Below, piece after piece: positions 29,001-38,002 of a stretch of DNA of 64,000 nucleotides. The notes beneath the pieces are model-generated. The model was not told the DNA's origin. It saw only the letters and a list, made by a program, of their open reading frames with translations, and ran no database searches. The stretch comes from Mariprofundaceae bacterium (GTDB taxonomy: Bacteria > Pseudomonadota > Zetaproteobacteria > Mariprofundales > Mariprofundaceae). Location: the NCBI GenBank assembly GCA_030950585.1, contig JAUZRG010000033.1, forward strand, positions 1 to 64,000. The letters are read 5' to 3'. Within the stretch, counting starts at the first letter, position 1; every line of letters begins with the position of its first letter. The position numbers and the translations under genes are program-made.

Positions 29001-32000
29001 CCCTGTAACATTCACAGGAACTGCGGAAGCAGGTGCGACGATCAGTGTTGCAAATTTAACAGTGGTCAATGCTTTAGGTGTTGTGACGGCTCTTAGCCCA
29101 TTACCTTCAGTGCTTGTAGGTGTGAACGGTGCATGGAGTTTAGTGGTCACGACACCTGTAGGAACATCTTTGGCTGCTGGAGCGCAAACCGCTCAAATTA
29201 CTCAAACAGATGTGTTGGCTAACACAAGTACTGCAAGCAATATGAATTTTGTGATTGATCAAGTGGTGAGTAATTTTACATTACCCGCTATTCCCGCACA
29301 AACCAGTAGTTTCCCTGTTATTACAGGTACTGGTGAAACAGGTGGCTCTGTTGTGGTTACTGTCAGTGGCTTAGGGCTTGTGACACCCTTAACATTAAAT
29401 GCTGGCCCTATCGCTCAGGGTAGTTGGTCAGTGACTGTTCCTCAAAACTTAGTGAATGGTAATTACACCGTCAATGCGACCTTTACAGATATTGCTCAAA
29501 ATGCATTAGCGGCTGCACCCGTGACGATGAGTATTGCTGCTGTTGTAGATCCACCATCTTTAAATGTTGCCACGCCAACGAAGTCGGGTGTGCTTGATCC
29601 TGCTGTGATCAAAGGTATTGGTATTGTAGGATCAACGGTGAATATTAGCGTTACCGATACGGTCACAGCTGCGGTTGTTGGTAACTATGTGGTGACTGTT
29701 GCTGCAAATGGAGCGGCGACGACCAATACATGGAGTTTGACGAATAATTTACTGATCGATGCACTTGGTGTTGCTTTGGTCGATAAAAGCTATCAAGTCA
29801 GTGTTACTCAAACCACGACAGCGGCCAATGCAGGTAATGCTGGTGGCGTTGTGGGTACATCAGCAGCAACAGTGGGCACGGTTGTATTGGATAATATCGC
29901 ATCCGCACCTGTTGTGGCTACTATTGATGCAACACTTCCACCTTTGCCTTTGCCAGTGGGTACGGTGAATGCAGGCGCAATTGAATTTGTAACGAATAAT
30001 ACACGACCAAATATTGCCTTTAATCTTGAGCCAGGATCAACACTTGAGTTAACATTAAATGGTGCTGCTTTAACTTCGTTACAAGATATTGGTAATACAG
30101 GTGTGATTACGTTTACACCGAATGCGGCGTTGAGTGCTGTTGTGACACCGCCTGCGACCTTTGCACAGCATACTTTGCTTGCAACTCAAGTCGACATAGC
30201 TGGCAATAGAAGTGCGCTTAGCACGGTATTGATTGATGTGGATATGCAAGTGGGTGCAGTCACCGCTAATCCAGTCGGTACATTATTTGGTGTAACACAA
30301 GTGGTGAATAGTGCGCAAATGGCGAACTTTACGCTCAGTGGTACAGGTGAAGTAGGGGCTACAGTCACAGTTTCAGGCCTGAATACGGTCGGTCTTGGTG
30401 GGCTTGTTGCTCCGATGGTTCCTGCGGTTGTGACTGTGGATGTGTTGGGAAATTGGACGCATACCTTTGCGGCTGGAACTATCTTAGCAGAAGGGGCGCA
30501 ACGAGCGACCTTAACACAGCAAGATAATGTTGCTTATGCAAAGCTAAACCCTATTTCTAGTTTGGGTGTGCAAAACACAGCTGTAAGTACGGTATTAGAT
30601 TTTAGTGTTGATACCACAGTCACACCATTAACCATTGATTCACTTGGCACCGCATTGGCTCCTGCTACGATTAGTACAACCAATAGACCGTTGATTCAAG
30701 GTACTGCTGAGGCAAACCGCAATGCTGCGATTGCGACAACAGTGAATGTGCAAGTGTTTAATGTGGCAAACCCTTTGGCTCCAGTATTAGTGGGAACATT
30801 TGCGCCTATTGCTGACCCTTTAACAGGCCAGTGGTCTGTGAGCAATGCGATGTATCTGGCTTCTTTAGCCAATGGCAGTTATTCAGCTACCGTCACTCAA
30901 ATGGATGAAGCGGGTAATACCTTAAGTTCATCTCAGGTTTTCACTGTGGCTACGACGGTTGCAAGCCCTGCTTTTGATCCTTTGATGCCCAGTGCTGCTA
31001 GCCCTGGTTTAGCTGCTACACCTGTTATTTCTGGTACGGCGACTGTGCATGGAGCGCAGATTCATCTTACGGCAACAGCCGTTGCTGATGCATTGGGAAC
31101 CCCTGTGGTGGGGGCTATACCGATTGTCTTGGCCGATGCTTTAACCAATCCTATTTTAGTTAATGGTACACAATGGTCTTTAGCCAATACAGTTTTAAAT
31201 CCGCTTGTTGGCTTACCTTTGTTAGCCGATGGCTTTTATCAAATTAATGTGAGTCAAGTTTTACCCGATGGTGCCAATGCAACCTTGGTGGGGTCTTCGT
31301 TAGCGACATCTCAAGTATTGCAAATTGATACTGTTGCGGCACCTTTTAATGTCACAATAGATCCAATCACCTTTAAAGTGGAAAGCTTGGTTAGTTATCC
31401 TGTGATTGCAGGTGTTGCAGAGATAGCGCCAGTCGGTGGTGTGGCAACGGTTGCTGTGGTCGTGAGTTCACAAATTCCAGTTGGATCACCTGTTGGAACC
31501 TTGCCTGCAACAACGGTCACGATGAATGCCACCGTTGATGCCTTGGGTAATTGGAGTACCGCCGTTACTCAAGCTTTAGCTAATGGATTGTATGACATTA
31601 ATTTAACGCAAACAGATCATTTAGGGAATACAGCAACTTTGTTAAGCACATTAAACGTGAATGCCACTGTGCCTGTGCCAACGCTCACTTTGCCAACATC
31701 GCCGACCCAATTACTTGGGACGGGGAATCCACTAACCTCGCAAACATTTTTGATTCAAGGAGATAGCGGTGGTGGTGTGCCGCCTGTGCCACAAGGTAGT
31801 ACGGTGAATATTAGTCTTCATAGCATCGCTGCTTTGGCACTAAATCCACTTGCTCCACCATCATTGCTAACAACAGCTACTGTAGGTGATCCTGCGGTGG
31901 TGGGTAATCAGCCGACAGCATGGGCTTTAACGAATCAAGCCTTGGTGCAGGCTCTTTTAGCTGATGGTGAATATCAAGTGACGGTGACTCAAACGACATT

Positions 32001-35000
32001 AGCACCCTCTGGTTTTGATCGTATTGGTACCTCTGCATCTATCGTGGGTCGTTTCGTGATTGATACGGCCGCGCTATCACCTGTTGTCAACTTGGTAGAT
32101 GCCGTGGCTCCAGCTCTGGGTAATGTGGTAAATACTGCTAATCTAACACCTTCAATTCAATTAAGTGTAGAGCCTGGAGCGACGGTTCGCATTAGTGTGA
32201 ATGGCTTGCTACAAACGCCTGTGGTGGCCAATAATTTGGGTCAACTCACATTCGTTCCGACATTAACCCAAATGAATGCAGGTGCTACGGCAGCAGCGAA
32301 TAGCATCGTTTTTAGTCAAGTAGATGAAGCAGGGAATGCTAGCCCTGTGGCAACGACATTAACCATCAATGTTGATAATGCGGCATTGGCACCTGCTGCT
32401 AGCTTAGATCAAGCAGCAATGACGCTTGCAAATCCAACAGCTTTGGTAACTGTTTTAGGTACGCAAACATTTGTCAATACAGCCACGCCAATTTTGAGTG
32501 GTAGTGCTGAACCCGGTGCCAGTATCACGATTACAGGTCTTAATCCTGTGCCAGCTGCGCCGATAACAGTGCTTGCAGTGACGGATGTTTTTGGTGTCAC
32601 CACGTGGTCAGCAGTTTTACCTGTTTTGGCGCAGGGTGCTCAAAGTCTATCCATTATTCAAACGGATGCTTTGTTAAATGTCAGTCCTGCAACGCTTGTG
32701 AATTTTACCGTGGATACGGCGGTGATAGGTTTTGCTTATAATGGTATTGACCCTATCACAACCACGATTCCAAGTGCTTCGAGCTTTCCTGTGCTTTCAG
32801 GTAGTGCCGAGGTCGCTGTGGGTAACACAGCCTATCAAGTGAATGTGACAGTGGTGTCTCAGGTTGCCGCTGGACAAATTCCAGGAATCAATATTGCAAG
32901 TACCGCTGCGGTTGACGCTCAAGGTGCTTGGCAAGTTGATCTTGGTGCGCTTGTGCCAGCTGGCTTGGCAAATGGTTTATATACTGTAACGGCAACGATG
33001 ACGGATGCTGCGCAAAATTCAGCGACCATCACCAATACCTTGGATGTAAATAAACAAGTCTTGGCACCTGTTTTGAATGCATCCACGACAGCTGTGAATC
33101 CAAGTTTGGCCAACACACCTGTGATTCTCAATGGCTTAGCAGGTTCAGTAGAAGCTTTGGCTGTTGTGAACATTGAGATTGTTCAGGGCGCGACGGTATT
33201 GCAAACACATCAAGTCACAGCAGATAACACAGGTGCGTGGTTTATTCCAAACTCAGCTATTGCAACGCCTCCTTTGGGTGTAGCAACCCTTGCTGATGGC
33301 AATTATATCATACGTGTTTCGCAAACAACGGTTGCTGCAACATCGTTGGTCTCATTGTCTCCTTTGGCCATTGATACGGTTGCACAAACTGTGGTGATTA
33401 ATACAATTGATGCGGTGGCTCCTGCTTTGGGTGCAACCAGTGTGACCACAAATAACTTAACACCAACAGTGACTTTAACCATTGAGCCAGGTGCAACGCT
33501 CAATGTCACCGTTAATGGTGTTTTGAGTATCAATGTTGCGACTGCTGACCCTGTGACAGGTGTTGTTTCTTTTATCTTACCAACTTTAAATGCTTCTGCG
33601 TTAGGAACCGCTAATTCACTGACGTTTACCCAAACAGATATTGCAGGGAACACCAATATTGTGGGGTCGAACATGGGTATTGTGGTCGATAATGCTACGA
33701 CTGGTTTGAGTATTAACCCAGTTGGTACCTTGCTTGGAGCCAATGATGTTGTGGGTGGCCTCGGTGGTAATCAGCCCATTCTAACGGGTTCAGGTGAAGC
33801 GGGTGCTACCGTTAATGTACAGGTTTTTGATGTTGCAACCAACACATTGGTGACAACGCTTCCACCTGCGCTTGTGGGTGCAGCAGTTGGCGGTATTGCG
33901 ACTTGGAGCGCCACTGTTCCGATCGCTTTGCTTGATGGTGCTTATAGCGTTCAAGTCACACAGACGGACTTGGTGGGTAATAGCACTGTTGTGGGTCAAG
34001 AAGTGATTCGGAATTTTAGCGTTGATACCACAGTGACACCATTAAGCATGACTTCTTTGGCTAGTGTGACAACAACAAGTTATCCAACTTTGACAGGTGT
34101 GGCAGAATTTAATCGTGGGGCTACACTAAGCCAAGTGAGCATTAACATTAGCAATGCTGCCGGCAATGTTGCCTTGGCAGCACCGATTGCCATTCCAGCT
34201 GTGACGGTGACCCAACAAGCGGGTGCAGGCTTAACAGGAGCATGGAGCACAGTGATTGATACACCATTGAGTAATGGTAGTTATACGGTCACCGTGACGC
34301 AAACCGATGAACTGGGAAATGTGGCATCTTTTGTGCAAACGCTCACCGTGAATACGGCAGTCGCTTCACCAACCCTTGTGCTTAGCCCTAGTGATGCCGT
34401 GGGTGGTACCACAAATCCAGCCACACAGTTAACCACCTTGGTCTCAGGGACTGGTCTTGCAGGGGCAACGATTAATTTATTTGCAGTGCAAACAGCTGAT
34501 ATATTAGGAAATTTAATCCCTATCGTGAATCAAGTGCCAGTTACTTTAACGCCTGTGGTGGTGGATGCCGCTGGTTTATGGCAAATGAACCTTGTGAATC
34601 AACAAAGCAGCATGGGTGTGTTGCCAGATGGCAGCTATAGCATTCGTGCAAGTCAAACAACAGCGAATTTAGCCAATCCAACCCTTGATCCTGCAGCGGC
34701 GACATACATTGTGGGAACCTCATTAGAAGCCATGCAATCGTTGGTCATTGATAAAACAGCACAAGCACCTGTTGTGAACCCTGTAGGACAATTATTAGGT
34801 GGGGTGCGGGTAGCCAATGCCACGCCTGTGATGACGGGTACCGCTGAAGCCAATGCCACAGTTCAAGTTTCTGGTCTCATCGCTTTAAACAATACACCGC
34901 TACCGATTCAAACGGTGGTGGCAAATGCTTTGGGTGCATGGCAGCTCAATATTTTAACACCATTACAGCAAGGTGTGCAAACTGCCAATGTGGTGCAAGT

Positions 35001-37959
35001 TGATATTTTGAAAAATACCTCTATCTCTACAGTTTTAAATTTTGAAGTAGATAGCAGTGTGACAAATTTAACGGTGTTGGCAGGTCAGCAGGGCACATTA
35101 AATCCTGTGATTAGTGGTACTGCTGAAATTCCTCGCGGTGCAACTGCTGCGACAGTCACAGTGACGGTGACTGATCCAATCAACGCCAATACTGTGATTT
35201 CTGTGGTTCCTAATGTCGCTGTGAATAGTCTCAATGGTACATGGAGCACCACATTGCCCGCCTTTGCTGCTATGGGTAGTTTTGATGTGACAGTGACGCA
35301 AACCGATGAAACGGGGAATGTGGGTTCTGCATTTCAAACCTTAACGCTTGTGCCATTGAATCCACCAACTATTTTATTCCCAAATGTCACAAATTTACCC
35401 GCCACAGCGGTGGGTACATCCTCGACTGTGTCAGGAACGGCTGATTTTAATGTGCCAGTGAAAATCACCTTTACGCAAGTTGATAGCTTAGCTAATCCGT
35501 TAGCACCTGCTTCTCTGCCTGTGGTCATGACCACAGTTGCAGACGGGCTAGGTAACTGGGCACTTGATAATACCGCTTTGGCGACTGCCTTGGGTGCGGG
35601 ACCCAGCCAATATTATCAAATATCGACGATTCAAGGTTTGGGTAGTGCTAATGCCTCTCCGATTGATATTAAACCGGGTTTAATGCAGGTGGACACAGTT
35701 GCACCAGCCGCACCACTACCTACATTTAATAGTTTAGCTGCCGTGCCTGTGGAAGGTGAAAATTTCACGATTGCTGTGCATGGTGAAATTGGAACCTCAA
35801 CGAATATTACTTTTGTGGCGATTGCGCCCAATGTAAATATCTCTCCCGCAGTGAGTTTTATTAGTCCTCAACTTGTCGCTGATCCGCTCATTGTTCCACC
35901 AGCTCTACCACAAGGTTTAGCCACATCTCAGGGTATTTCATTGTTGGCAGGTAATTATCAAATGACCACGGTATTGACTGACACTGCGGGCAATAGTTCA
36001 TCGGTTACGCAAACGATCAACATTGCTGCTCCTCAGCCAAATGTCATTAATGTGGTGCAGGCTCCTGTGGCAACAGATACCAATGCCGTCTTGTTTAACG
36101 ATCCGAACCAGCTGAGTGGTGCGCCTGTTATCGTATCTGCCAATGGTAATATCACAGGGGCATCGCCAACAATTTTGAATTTGCATCCTACCATTGATCC
36201 TTTAACAGGTTTGAGCACCAATGATGCCTTTAACCAAATTCAACGGCCAATTGATCCTTTGACGGGTTTAGCTATTCAGACATCTCTGAAAGCTGGGGTA
36301 AGCTCAGCAGGTATCAACCCCATTACAGGGGCTGCTTCAGGCATTGATCCTGTGACAGGCGCGAATGTATCGACAGTGATCACTAACAATGCTTCACCAC
36401 TGATCTCTGGTCAGTTACCCGTTGCATCGGTACAAACCGTGGATATTTTCTTTAAAGCGGTCAACCCTGCAACAGGTGCGGAAACACTTGATTTTCTTGT
36501 GCCTGTGACCACCAATGCTTTGGGTCAATGGACTGTGGATTTGGCAGCACAAGGCTTAGTGCTTGCTGATGGTCTGCATCGTATCTTTGCTTCTGGTATT
36601 GGTATTGGCGGTGTATCCAACACCTTTGATATGGTGGTTGATACACAAAAACCCATTTCACCTGTGATTTTAAATATGGCTCCTACAGCAGCCAATGGTG
36701 GTGTGCCACAGGTCGCTGGAACCTTTGATCTTATTGGTACAGCCGAACCTGGAAGTCGGGTGATTGTGCAAATGAATCCTACTTTTGTGGTCACAGCCGA
36801 TGCTTTGGGTAATTGGAGTATTACAGGGATTACCCTGACACCCAATACCAACTATCGCATGTTCCTTTTTAGCGTGGACATTGCAACCAATACGACGATG
36901 GTCACACCCTTTAACTTCACGGTGAATAAAGTCGGTGGCGTGGTGATTAATGCCCCGACCACATATGTAACAGACCCATCATCACCAACGGTGGTATTGG
37001 CAGGTACGGTCATTATTGATGGTTTATTAGAGAATATTACCACTCAAGCCATTAATAATAACTTGGCTGATATTTGGGCGAAGAGCCAACAGCATGGTGG
37101 TTTATTAGAAGATATTCGTCTTGCTGCTATTAATGGTATTCCTGTTGAACCCATTGATCAAAAACGCTTGAATCCTTCCGATATGCCAGCCGATCGTATT
37201 GAAGATAATGGTTATATTGGTTATTTACGTATCAGTGCAGAGTCACCTGATTTGAATGCAACGGCGAATGAAACACTTGATCGTACCTCAAAATCACGTT
37301 TTCGCAATGCTTTGAATCATTTGCAACAAGCTGAAACCACTATTGGTCATGGTAACCGTTTAACTGAAGGTCGTATTGCGATGTTTGCACCTGAGTTTCA
37401 ATTGGGTGAAACGCAAATGAATATGAACGATGCTTTTGCTGTGTTGGATGATGATGCTAAATTGCGTTTGTTTGCAATGGATGATCGTAATGTTCGTATT
37501 CATTTCGATTTTGATCAATATGCACTTCAGAAAGAAGGCGTGAATGATATGTCGGTCTTCTCCGACTGGATTAATCGAGAGTGGGGACAGTGGATTGGTG
37601 TTTGGGGTTCGCAACATATACATGTGGTGGGTCACACTGATTTTATCGGAACTGTGGAATACAATGATAAACTCGGTATGCGCCGTGCCTTTGTGGCGGG
37701 CGAATACCTTGTGAAGCATTTAGGCTTTGCGGTTGAACACATTAGTTTTGATTCTTGGGGTAAGGATGCTCCTGTGGATTTGGGTGAATCAGATGAAAGT
37801 CGTGCTCAAAATCGTCGAGTAGAAATTAATATTGGTGATACAGAAACAATTTCACCTAAATTTCCTTCTGATAGTGAAGTTGGCAAGTTATCTGTGATTC
37901 AACGTGACTTTATTCAATTCTTGCAAACGGGTGATTTTGGCCGATTCAGCAAAGAATAG
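26056..37959 (+). CDS. Giant Ig-repeat surface protein with LEPR-like motif, DUF4347-type and OmpA domains
   Basis: A 3967-residue protein. Near the N-terminus is PLEDRIVLDGG (residues 31-41), the LEPRxxxDG-type motif often placed before DUF4347. A DUF4347-like domain spans about 55-230 (VALIASDAPDIQGITAAF, SLFSHARSGSFQLG, YGCNLAADG). Then come about 30 Ig-like repeats of 100-125 residues, each ending like DGxYxVxVTQTDxxGN and VDT, with an alternating GNWS core strand. The C-terminal 200 residues hold an OmpA-like murein-binding domain (IHFDFDQYALQ, VVGHTDFIGT, NRRVEINI). I noticed only one Cys. There is no Sec signal peptide at the start. GAGGTAAGG precedes the ATG. It probably forms a long fibre tied to murein; adhesion or biofilm is inferred. 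Confidence 0.9.
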   Translation: MAITKKTIKEVWQRLSKSEPIAKAPLLSIMPLEDRIVLDGGLVGEALSIGLDAPSPTALRNVALIASDAPDIQGITAAFAASNTQVIVIDAQASQADILNQLTQLSADARAPIASISLFSHARSGSFQLGQTAVSGDNVGDLANIWQAIDAALVDGGNFNLYGCNLAADGNGQQLINDIASQTNAQVYGSNDISGQSGDWVLEISSQGAQAFDVANTVVDEALLSQVQGDLLFTVTTVGADTAAPFITKDVRPTFQGGASIGAQMTMSISNGAGAVVQTGSTFGGGGGTWSWNAPANLVDGNYTLTIADANNTALAPIAVAFSVDTVAPALVYSTPASTGLTSPTITGTVTDPASVVTVTISVTGGTSQVLTAAVDAVGNWATTPVTPLVAGTVYSVSVTAHDAAGNADQNNISLRPLAVTLPATPHTLTAIGATNTAVANGTGDSRFSIKLDVVNNLGATVQSVVTPISTNVLGASVWSHNFQGLGDGVYTVSATQVDSNNPATVMNIALSTAMTLDRTALAPALVSVTGATVIGGQNYINNITPSLVGGIGSVEAGATISLTETTAGIAATTIPAVTALANGSWSLVFPTLSNGQHTFAVNQTDVLGNSSQSTIITFTVDTAVTGLSIAPTATSAVSFPTISGTAEPSADPATVPHTVSVTVSSGVNAIVVINNVAVDAAGNWSVAVPRTNPLTAAAIQPLNGVYTVTVNQTDALSNIAIPVTQSLTVNTLVAQPSISLAATVANPALVQTPVLLNGVGINGATIQVTATNMATLVQTILTTTPIVTNGLWSLTNTGLVAANLVDGNYSFSVVQIVDVAASPASTVFGTSAAINSLQNLQIDTVVVAPVIATINGAGVVGAAHGTNLNTLSAVVGVEANASANIVLTDSLGAIVDQRTLTALPATPTNITYTAPQNIVDGLYTLTVTQTDAASNQSIASAIALTVDTVALAPVVNAIETSTTAVFVDLATGVKYVNATTGPVTFTGTAEAGATISVANLTVVNALGVVTALSPLPSVLVGVNGAWSLVVTTPVGTSLAAGAQTAQITQTDVLANTSTASNMNFVIDQVVSNFTLPAIPAQTSSFPVITGTGETGGSVVVTVSGLGLVTPLTLNAGPIAQGSWSVTVPQNLVNGNYTVNATFTDIAQNALAAAPVTMSIAAVVDPPSLNVATPTKSGVLDPAVIKGIGIVGSTVNISVTDTVTAAVVGNYVVTVAANGAATTNTWSLTNNLLIDALGVALVDKSYQVSVTQTTTAANAGNAGGVVGTSAATVGTVVLDNIASAPVVATIDATLPPLPLPVGTVNAGAIEFVTNNTRPNIAFNLEPGSTLELTLNGAALTSLQDIGNTGVITFTPNAALSAVVTPPATFAQHTLLATQVDIAGNRSALSTVLIDVDMQVGAVTANPVGTLFGVTQVVNSAQMANFTLSGTGEVGATVTVSGLNTVGLGGLVAPMVPAVVTVDVLGNWTHTFAAGTILAEGAQRATLTQQDNVAYAKLNPISSLGVQNTAVSTVLDFSVDTTVTPLTIDSLGTALAPATISTTNRPLIQGTAEANRNAAIATTVNVQVFNVANPLAPVLVGTFAPIADPLTGQWSVSNAMYLASLANGSYSATVTQMDEAGNTLSSSQVFTVATTVASPAFDPLMPSAASPGLAATPVISGTATVHGAQIHLTATAVADALGTPVVGAIPIVLADALTNPILVNGTQWSLANTVLNPLVGLPLLADGFYQINVSQVLPDGANATLVGSSLATSQVLQIDTVAAPFNVTIDPITFKVESLVSYPVIAGVAEIAPVGGVATVAVVVSSQIPVGSPVGTLPATTVTMNATVDALGNWSTAVTQALANGLYDINLTQTDHLGNTATLLSTLNVNATVPVPTLTLPTSPTQLLGTGNPLTSQTFLIQGDSGGGVPPVPQGSTVNISLHSIAALALNPLAPPSLLTTATVGDPAVVGNQPTAWALTNQALVQALLADGEYQVTVTQTTLAPSGFDRIGTSASIVGRFVIDTAALSPVVNLVDAVAPALGNVVNTANLTPSIQLSVEPGATVRISVNGLLQTPVVANNLGQLTFVPTLTQMNAGATAAANSIVFSQVDEAGNASPVATTLTINVDNAALAPAASLDQAAMTLANPTALVTVLGTQTFVNTATPILSGSAEPGASITITGLNPVPAAPITVLAVTDVFGVTTWSAVLPVLAQGAQSLSIIQTDALLNVSPATLVNFTVDTAVIGFAYNGIDPITTTIPSASSFPVLSGSAEVAVGNTAYQVNVTVVSQVAAGQIPGINIASTAAVDAQGAWQVDLGALVPAGLANGLYTVTATMTDAAQNSATITNTLDVNKQVLAPVLNASTTAVNPSLANTPVILNGLAGSVEALAVVNIEIVQGATVLQTHQVTADNTGAWFIPNSAIATPPLGVATLADGNYIIRVSQTTVAATSLVSLSPLAIDTVAQTVVINTIDAVAPALGATSVTTNNLTPTVTLTIEPGATLNVTVNGVLSINVATADPVTGVVSFILPTLNASALGTANSLTFTQTDIAGNTNIVGSNMGIVVDNATTGLSINPVGTLLGANDVVGGLGGNQPILTGSGEAGATVNVQVFDVATNTLVTTLPPALVGAAVGGIATWSATVPIALLDGAYSVQVTQTDLVGNSTVVGQEVIRNFSVDTTVTPLSMTSLASVTTTSYPTLTGVAEFNRGATLSQVSINISNAAGNVALAAPIAIPAVTVTQQAGAGLTGAWSTVIDTPLSNGSYTVTVTQTDELGNVASFVQTLTVNTAVASPTLVLSPSDAVGGTTNPATQLTTLVSGTGLAGATINLFAVQTADILGNLIPIVNQVPVTLTPVVVDAAGLWQMNLVNQQSSMGVLPDGSYSIRASQTTANLANPTLDPAAATYIVGTSLEAMQSLVIDKTAQAPVVNPVGQLLGGVRVANATPVMTGTAEANATVQVSGLIALNNTPLPIQTVVANALGAWQLNILTPLQQGVQTANVVQVDILKNTSISTVLNFEVDSSVTNLTVLAGQQGTLNPVISGTAEIPRGATAATVTVTVTDPINANTVISVVPNVAVNSLNGTWSTTLPAFAAMGSFDVTVTQTDETGNVGSAFQTLTLVPLNPPTILFPNVTNLPATAVGTSSTVSGTADFNVPVKITFTQVDSLANPLAPASLPVVMTTVADGLGNWALDNTALATALGAGPSQYYQISTIQGLGSANASPIDIKPGLMQVDTVAPAAPLPTFNSLAAVPVEGENFTIAVHGEIGTSTNITFVAIAPNVNISPAVSFISPQLVADPLIVPPALPQGLATSQGISLLAGNYQMTTVLTDTAGNSSSVTQTINIAAPQPNVINVVQAPVATDTNAVLFNDPNQLSGAPVIVSANGNITGASPTILNLHPTIDPLTGLSTNDAFNQIQRPIDPLTGLAIQTSLKAGVSSAGINPITGAASGIDPVTGANVSTVITNNASPLISGQLPVASVQTVDIFFKAVNPATGAETLDFLVPVTTNALGQWTVDLAAQGLVLADGLHRIFASGIGIGGVSNTFDMVVDTQKPISPVILNMAPTAANGGVPQVAGTFDLIGTAEPGSRVIVQMNPTFVVTADALGNWSITGITLTPNTNYRMFLFSVDIATNTTMVTPFNFTVNKVGGVVINAPTTYVTDPSSPTVVLAGTVIIDGLLENITTQAINNNLADIWAKSQQHGGLLEDIRLAAINGIPVEPIDQKRLNPSDMPADRIEDNGYIGYLRISAESPDLNATANETLDRTSKSRFRNALNHLQQAETTIGHGNRLTEGRIAMFAPEFQLGETQMNMNDAFAVLDDDAKLRLFAMDDRNVRIHFDFDQYALQKEGVNDMSVFSDWINREWGQWIGVWGSQHIHVVGHTDFIGTVEYNDKLGMRRAFVAGEYLVKHLGFAVEHISFDSWGKDAPVDLGESDESRAQNRRVEINIGDTETISPKFPSDSEVGKLSVIQRDFIQFLQTGDFGRFSKE
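27900..35700 (+). repeat. Four-domain (ABCD) super-repeat inside the giant gene
   Basis: The Ig-like units fall into four classes that recur in fixed order: A (APVV...EPGATLxVTVNG), B (GTAEPGASITVTGLN), C (SFPVISGTAE...VTVSS) and D (VASPxL...NPxxTPVxLNGxG). C units lie near 27970, 29310, 30690, 31395, 32785, 34078 and 35100. Full tetrads repeat every 1.3-1.4 kb. One A-B pair is missing between the third and fourth C units, and one A before the last. Confidence 0.75.
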
Positions 37960-37964
37960 CGTTT

Positions 37965-38002
37965 AAAAGGCTTCTTTTTTGATATGAAGAAAGAAGCCTT
38001 TT
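37965..38002 (+). promoter_or_regulatory. apbE: Hairpin enclosing the apbE start codon
   Basis: A perfect 13-bp inverted repeat: AAAAGGCTTCTTT (37965-37977) and AAAGAAGCCTTTT (37990-38002), with a 12-base loop that contains the apbE ATG (37984-37986). It can end transcription of the giant gene or hide the apbE start and its AAAGG ribosome site, so apbE translation would depend on opening it. Confidence 0.6.

Noticed and set aside
33303-33743. 146-codon minus-strand frame inside the giant gene
   Set aside because: One of many antisense frames caused by the repeat composition; none has a start signal or domain.
27900-35700. CRISPR-like or tandem DNA repeat array
   Set aside because: The periodicity is in the protein (Ig-like domains) with diverged DNA; there are no short identical repeats with unique spacers.
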